Origin: Euperipatoides rowelli
Taxonomy: Eukaryota > Onychophora > Udeonychophora > Euonychophora > Peripatopsidae
Strand: one strand, 5' to 3'
NCBI GenBank assembly: GCA_003024985.2
Contig: PXIH01S0012801.1
Length of the DNA stretch: 10,190 nucleotides
Shown: positions 7,532-10,190 of the stretch, piece after piece
How positions within the stretch are numbered: the first letter of the stretch is position 1
How the letters are laid out: every line of letters starts with the position of its first letter
Notes under the pieces: model-generated
The model's input: the letters and a program-made list of their open reading frames with translations, nothing else
Told to the model about the DNA's origin: nothing
The model's database searches: none
Made by a program: the position numbers and the translations under genes

Positions 7532-7932
7532 CTATCTATGTTAATACAGTATTCTTTTCAGTATCAGGCAAATACTTTGCCTATAATCTTGTAGGTGTCA
7601 CTGCCTCCTGGACAACGTAAACATCTGAATGTGTGTATGCTGAAACAACAGACAATACATTTGTAATTGACCAAAGAGTTTTAACACTTCAAAAGTTATT
7701 ATATAGAAGTAATGAAAGAATAGAAGTGTTCGTCAAAGTTAAAATCGCTCTATTTACTTAATTAAAATAAATTGCGATAAATATATGTTACGACTACAAT
7801 TCATAACTAAAACAACAAGGGTTGGCAATACAAATACAGACTGATTGAAACATCAATGCAACAGGTAGGTGCATGTGTGGTATTTGAGGCATCACCATGA
7901 AAAAGGTACATTGATGAATCACAAATAGCACA
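7529..7932 (-). repeat. 5' LTR of the gypsy-type element, inner end truncated
   Basis: A 404-bp direct copy of the repeat at 2898-3295, with 13 substitutions by my count. It also has six extra bases inside a small hairpin, AGGCAAATACTTTGCCT (7566-7582); the other copy has AGGCATTGCCT. On the minus strand it starts TGTGCTATTTG at 7932. Its inner end at 7529 lacks the 14 bases that would complete the TG...CA unit seen at 2884. It runs straight into the protease, with no TGG-type primer-binding site. A deletion from within the LTR into pro is the simplest explanation. Confidence 0.75.
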
Positions 7933-8440
7933 CAGGCTATATCAACCTATCGTATTAAATTCAATCCTTAACCAAAATGCTCCTAACAACTTGCCAGTAC
8001 AAAAAGGGCTGCAGAGCCACTTCCAAAGATTAATCAGAAAAAAGAAGCCGTCAAATTCTTAGAGAGTGACTAGGTAGCTTCCTCCAAATAATTGCTGGAG
8101 ATGTTACCGACTCTCGGTCGGAAGAGGCCTACTTCTCCCCAATAGCTCGGAGATGTGGACACTTTCCCCCTTCCTAATCATAAATCACTTGTCTTTTGTA
8201 ATTTCACCGCTGGCCAATGCAAGATTCCAGATTATCGAGTTAATGTCTCACCGACATATATTTTCTCTCCTCTCCAGTAAGCTATTAGTGATGAGATAAC
8301 CTGCTACACCCTCAAGAAGTTAGCAAGGAAGCTTCATTTCCCAATAATTTTATCGAGCCTGCATTTTATGAACATTGCCTGTTTATGAACTATCCTCTAA
8401 ACCCCCCATAGACAATCCGAATCTATGACCAATTAACCCC
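7933..8440. other. Non-coding stretch flanking the element
   Basis: Moderately AT-rich unique sequence with pyrimidine-rich patches and a small hairpin, CCGAC-TCTCG-GTCGG (8107-8121). No open frame or known repeat family is recognised. The first bases (CAGGC) do not repeat the sequence beyond the other LTR, so no target-site duplication is apparent. Confidence 0.5.
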
Positions 8441-8643
8441 TGTTTCCCCTCCCACCCATTCCCAGTTGGTTATACTCTACTTGCCCTTCTCTATCTCTCC
8501 AATTTTACATCCCGAGTTTTATTTTATTATAATTGTGCTTAAAAAGGGAATATCTCTGTATAAATGATATGGGAAAGAACTTATTTGTTAAAGTTTTTAA
8601 GCAAATAAATATGAGCATTTTCTAAACTGTAATGTGTGTGTTG
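8431..8643 (+). terminator. Possible 3' exon and poly(A) site
   Basis: AATAAA at 8604-8609 is followed about 22 bases later by a GT-rich element, TGTGTGTGTTG-like (8632-8643), which is the layout of an animal cleavage and polyadenylation site. Upstream, a branch-point-like TTAAC (8431-8435) and the pyrimidine tract CCCCTGTTTCCCCTCCCA end in an AG at about 8464, which could serve as a 3' splice acceptor. The candidate last exon would be about 160 bp, mostly untranslated. All elements are short motifs seen by eye. No upstream exon is known. Confidence 0.25.
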
Positions 8644-9597
8644 AAGCTATTACACTGAAATGGCACATCAAATCTACTTTTCATTTCAAATGTTCTTAGT
8701 GATCGTGGGACAGGATTGGTACCTGCCCTTCTCTATTAAGGCAGGGATAATAAAGGGTTAGTCCCCCTTTCTCCCCTAGTTGGCTGAGTCAGGTTAGAAT
8801 TTCGTTAGGACTTATTTAGGGTCCTTCATTCTTGTTAAATTGTGCTAGTTAATTTAACTACTGTAGGAGTATTAACCAGCAATTGGCATAATTTAATTTA
8901 TTCTTGATAAATCCTATATCTTTGGGGTAGCCACTGTCTATGTGAGCTTGCATGTGAATGTGATCAAATTAGTAATTTCTAATTCGGGAATTTACATGTA
9001 AGTGTAGGTAGAGACAAGTGATGGAGATTTAGTATTTATTTGGTGATTTTCCCCAGGAATATATCTTTCTGATCTGTAGCAACTGACATGTGGGATCTTG
9101 CATGCGCTGTGCGCGAAGTCCCCCATACTGAGGTTGTGGAGATAATAAGGATATTTCCTAGTTAGGGTTATATTTGTGGCTTAATATATGGAAGCGCACT
9201 GCTAAGGCACGAGTGCTATTTTAAGTTGCAGATATAACCATATTCCGAGGCCTAGTTACTACATTTCATGTATTTACAAAGGATGTCTACTCACTAGAAA
9301 TAATGAAGGACATTGTTTTGTAGCCTATGAAAATCAAGAACAAGCCCCCCCCCCCAATTCTAGCAGGTACTTTCTATATTCGCTATGGCCACCTCTGCTC
9401 TTATGCCGTTGATAAATAGCGTCAGCTTCGGAATCACATGATCATACGAATAGGTGAAGATATACTGGGATGTAAACCTAGTGTACTTAATCCTGATTAT
9501 CCTCCGCGAGATAGAATGGAGCAAGGGGTGGGGTGGGAAGCTCTATGAGGAGGGTTATTGCTAACCCGGTGAAGCCTTACCATATTTTGGTATCTGA
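8644..9597. other. Non-coding stretch, nothing recognised
   Basis: Unique-looking AT-rich sequence with no convincing open frame, tRNA or transposon end. An 11-base C run lies at 9345-9355, and a G-rich patch, GGGGTGGGGTGGG, lies at 9525-9537. Confidence 0.5.
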
Positions 9598-9672
9598 CAT
9601 ATATATATACCGGTATATGTATACAGTATCTATAAAAAATACAGTATACTGTATATATACAGTACATGTATA
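9598..9672. repeat. AT-rich palindromic simple-sequence region
   Basis: Alternating TA/TG/AC dinucleotides with nested perfect palindromes: ATATACCGGTATAT (9605-9618) and ATACAGTATACTGTAT (9639-9654). TACAGTA-type words recur several times. Such DNA can extrude cruciforms and is a frequent landing place for, or remnant of, short inverted-repeat transposons. Confidence 0.7.
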
Positions 9673-9763
9673 CAGGGGCGGACTGGCAAGCCCAGGGCCC
9701 ACCCTGCTTACTTCAGTCTGGGGCCCAATTCTTCCCTTTTAAGTTAGGGTGACCAGATTTTCA
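9673..9763 (+). mobile_element. hAT-like transposon terminus (fragment)
   Basis: CAGGGGCGGACTGG (9673-9686) has the CAGGGG start typical of hAT-superfamily terminal inverted repeats. It is followed by GGGCCC-containing sequence (9696-9725) of a kind I associate with dispersed animal repeats. No matching inverted terminus is seen in the window, so this is at most one end of an element, perhaps cut by the MITE-like insert beside it. Assignment rests on the short terminal motif only. Confidence 0.35.
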
Positions 9764-9836
9764 NCCAGGGCCCACCCTGCTTACTTCAGTCTGGGGCCCA
9801 ATTCTTCCCTTTTAAGTTAGGGTGACCAGATTTTCA
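9692..9836 (+). repeat. Exact 72-bp tandem duplication separated by one N
   Basis: Positions 9692-9763 and 9765-9836 are identical over 72 bases, and the only base between them is the N at 9764. A perfect copy at an ambiguous base is best explained as an assembly gap where two overlapping ends were abutted without being merged. A real tandem duplication is possible but less likely. Confidence 0.9.
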
Positions 9837-9964
9837 CAATAAAAACCGGAGACAGTTCAACGGGGGGAGGGGGGGAATTTTTTAATTCCGGGGACAATTC
9901 ACCAAGGACGGATGCCTCGATCCAGGGACCGTCCCCGCAAAAATTGGACGTATGGTCACCCTAA
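9817..9964. mobile_element. Small MITE-like inverted-repeat element
   Basis: TTAGGGTGACCA at 9817-9828 is matched by its exact reverse complement TGGTCACCCTAA at 9953-9964, a perfect 12-bp terminal inverted repeat enclosing about 124 bp without coding potential. The inside is GC-rich, with a GGGGGGAGGGGGGG run (9860-9873) and CCGG/GGGAC blocks that partly pair. A second copy of the left terminus at 9744-9755 belongs to the 72-bp duplication. Flanking 8-mers agree only partly (TTTTAAGT versus ATTTAGAT), so a target-site duplication is not proven. This is probably a non-autonomous DNA transposon; the superfamily is uncertain. Confidence 0.65.
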
Positions 9965-10190
9965 TTTAGATATGAGTATTTTTTTATTTAATTGCCTTTA
10001 TAAATTACATAATATTGCTTTTTAAGGATTTTTAAATCTTTAAAATGAGCTCTGCTTATACTTAAAAATTTAAAATATTTAATCAATTAAAATAAAAAGG
10101 CTATTGCCGCTATTCACATTTTTTTTAATACTGAAATTAGACATTTTTATTTCATAAGTTCATTTTCATTTACTTAATTTTATTTCAGCT
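9965..10190. other. AT-rich tail, nothing recognised
   Basis: Very AT-rich sequence with many TTTAAA and AAAATTT words and no open frame of note. No repeat terminus or RNA gene is seen. Confidence 0.5.

Larger units (their letters stand above)
2884..7932 (-). mobile_element. Degenerate Ty3/gypsy LTR retrotransposon with two RNase H domains, gag missing
   Basis: Two LTR-like direct repeats enclose about 4.2 kb coding, on the minus strand, for protease, RT, RNase H, a second RNase H and integrase. RNase H before integrase is the Ty3/gypsy order, unlike Ty1/copia. An intact element would copy its RNA to DNA and insert it with its own integrase. This copy cannot. Gag and the primer-binding site are absent, and pol has in-frame stops at 7131, 6927, 6438, 5886, 4238 and 3487 (lowest base of each codon). 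Reading-frame changes lie near 7190, 6380, 6008, 5760 and 3960. The interior looks visibly richer in G and C than its flanks. No target-site duplication was found. LTR divergence of about 3.3% suggests a fairly recent insertion, though no rate can be given without knowing the host. Confidence 0.93.

Noticed and set aside
7239-7544. 101-codon plus-strand frame
   Set aside because: It lies opposite the protease fragment and runs into the LTR; antisense shadow.
8107-8121. Small hairpin as a possible RNA gene or terminator
   Set aside because: A 5-bp stem alone is expected by chance and has no supporting context.
9525-9537. G-quadruplex candidate GGGGTGGGGTGGG
   Set aside because: Only three clear G runs; the next run is about 15 bases away, outside usual loop limits.
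9533-9742. 69-codon plus-strand frame
   Set aside because: It crosses the AT palindromic repeat and the hAT-like end; the YIYRYMYT-type product is translated simple repeat.

Overview
The window reads as animal (eukaryotic) nuclear DNA from a draft assembly. It is AT-rich and gene-poor, full of homopolymer runs, tandem repeats and transposon remains, with single N positions at 6230 and 9764. There is no bacterial-style gene packing, and no intact host protein-coding gene can be supported. I cannot name the species. The Ty3/gypsy element and the hAT-like or MITE-like termini occur widely in animals, both invertebrate and vertebrate.

The main content is one decayed Ty3/gypsy-type LTR retrotransposon on the minus strand (about 2884-7932). 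Two direct repeats of 398 and 404 bp (13 substitutions and one 6-bp indel by my count, about 97% identical) bracket a broken pol gene. Read leftwards the order is: truncated 5' LTR, retropepsin-like protease, reverse transcriptase (RT), gypsy-type RNase H, a second RNase H1-like domain, integrase with zinc-finger remnant, DDE core and GPY module, then the 3' LTR. No gag gene and no primer-binding site lie between the 5' LTR and the protease. Pol is interrupted by six in-frame stops and about five frame changes, so this copy cannot make a full polyprotein.

The most interesting feature is the second RNase H at 5042-5467. It follows the ordinary gypsy RNase H and precedes the integrase. The first RNase H has lost two of its acidic catalytic residues, as in the 'tether' of vertebrate retroviruses. 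The arrangement resembles the separately evolved dual-RNase-H designs of retroviruses and plant Tat elements.

Outside the element: 1-888 holds no supported gene but has a CRE next to an octamer and a 40-bp purine tract. 889-1345 is a tandem repeat with a period of about 184 bp. 1346-2883 is unannotated apart from promoter-like motifs near 2305 and 2640-2770. 7933-9597 is unique non-coding DNA with a poly(A)-signal-like end at 8604-8643. 9598-9964 holds palindromic AT-rich DNA, a hAT-like terminus, a 72-bp exact duplication around an N (probably an assembly seam) and a small MITE-like element. 9965-10190 is AT-rich with nothing recognised.
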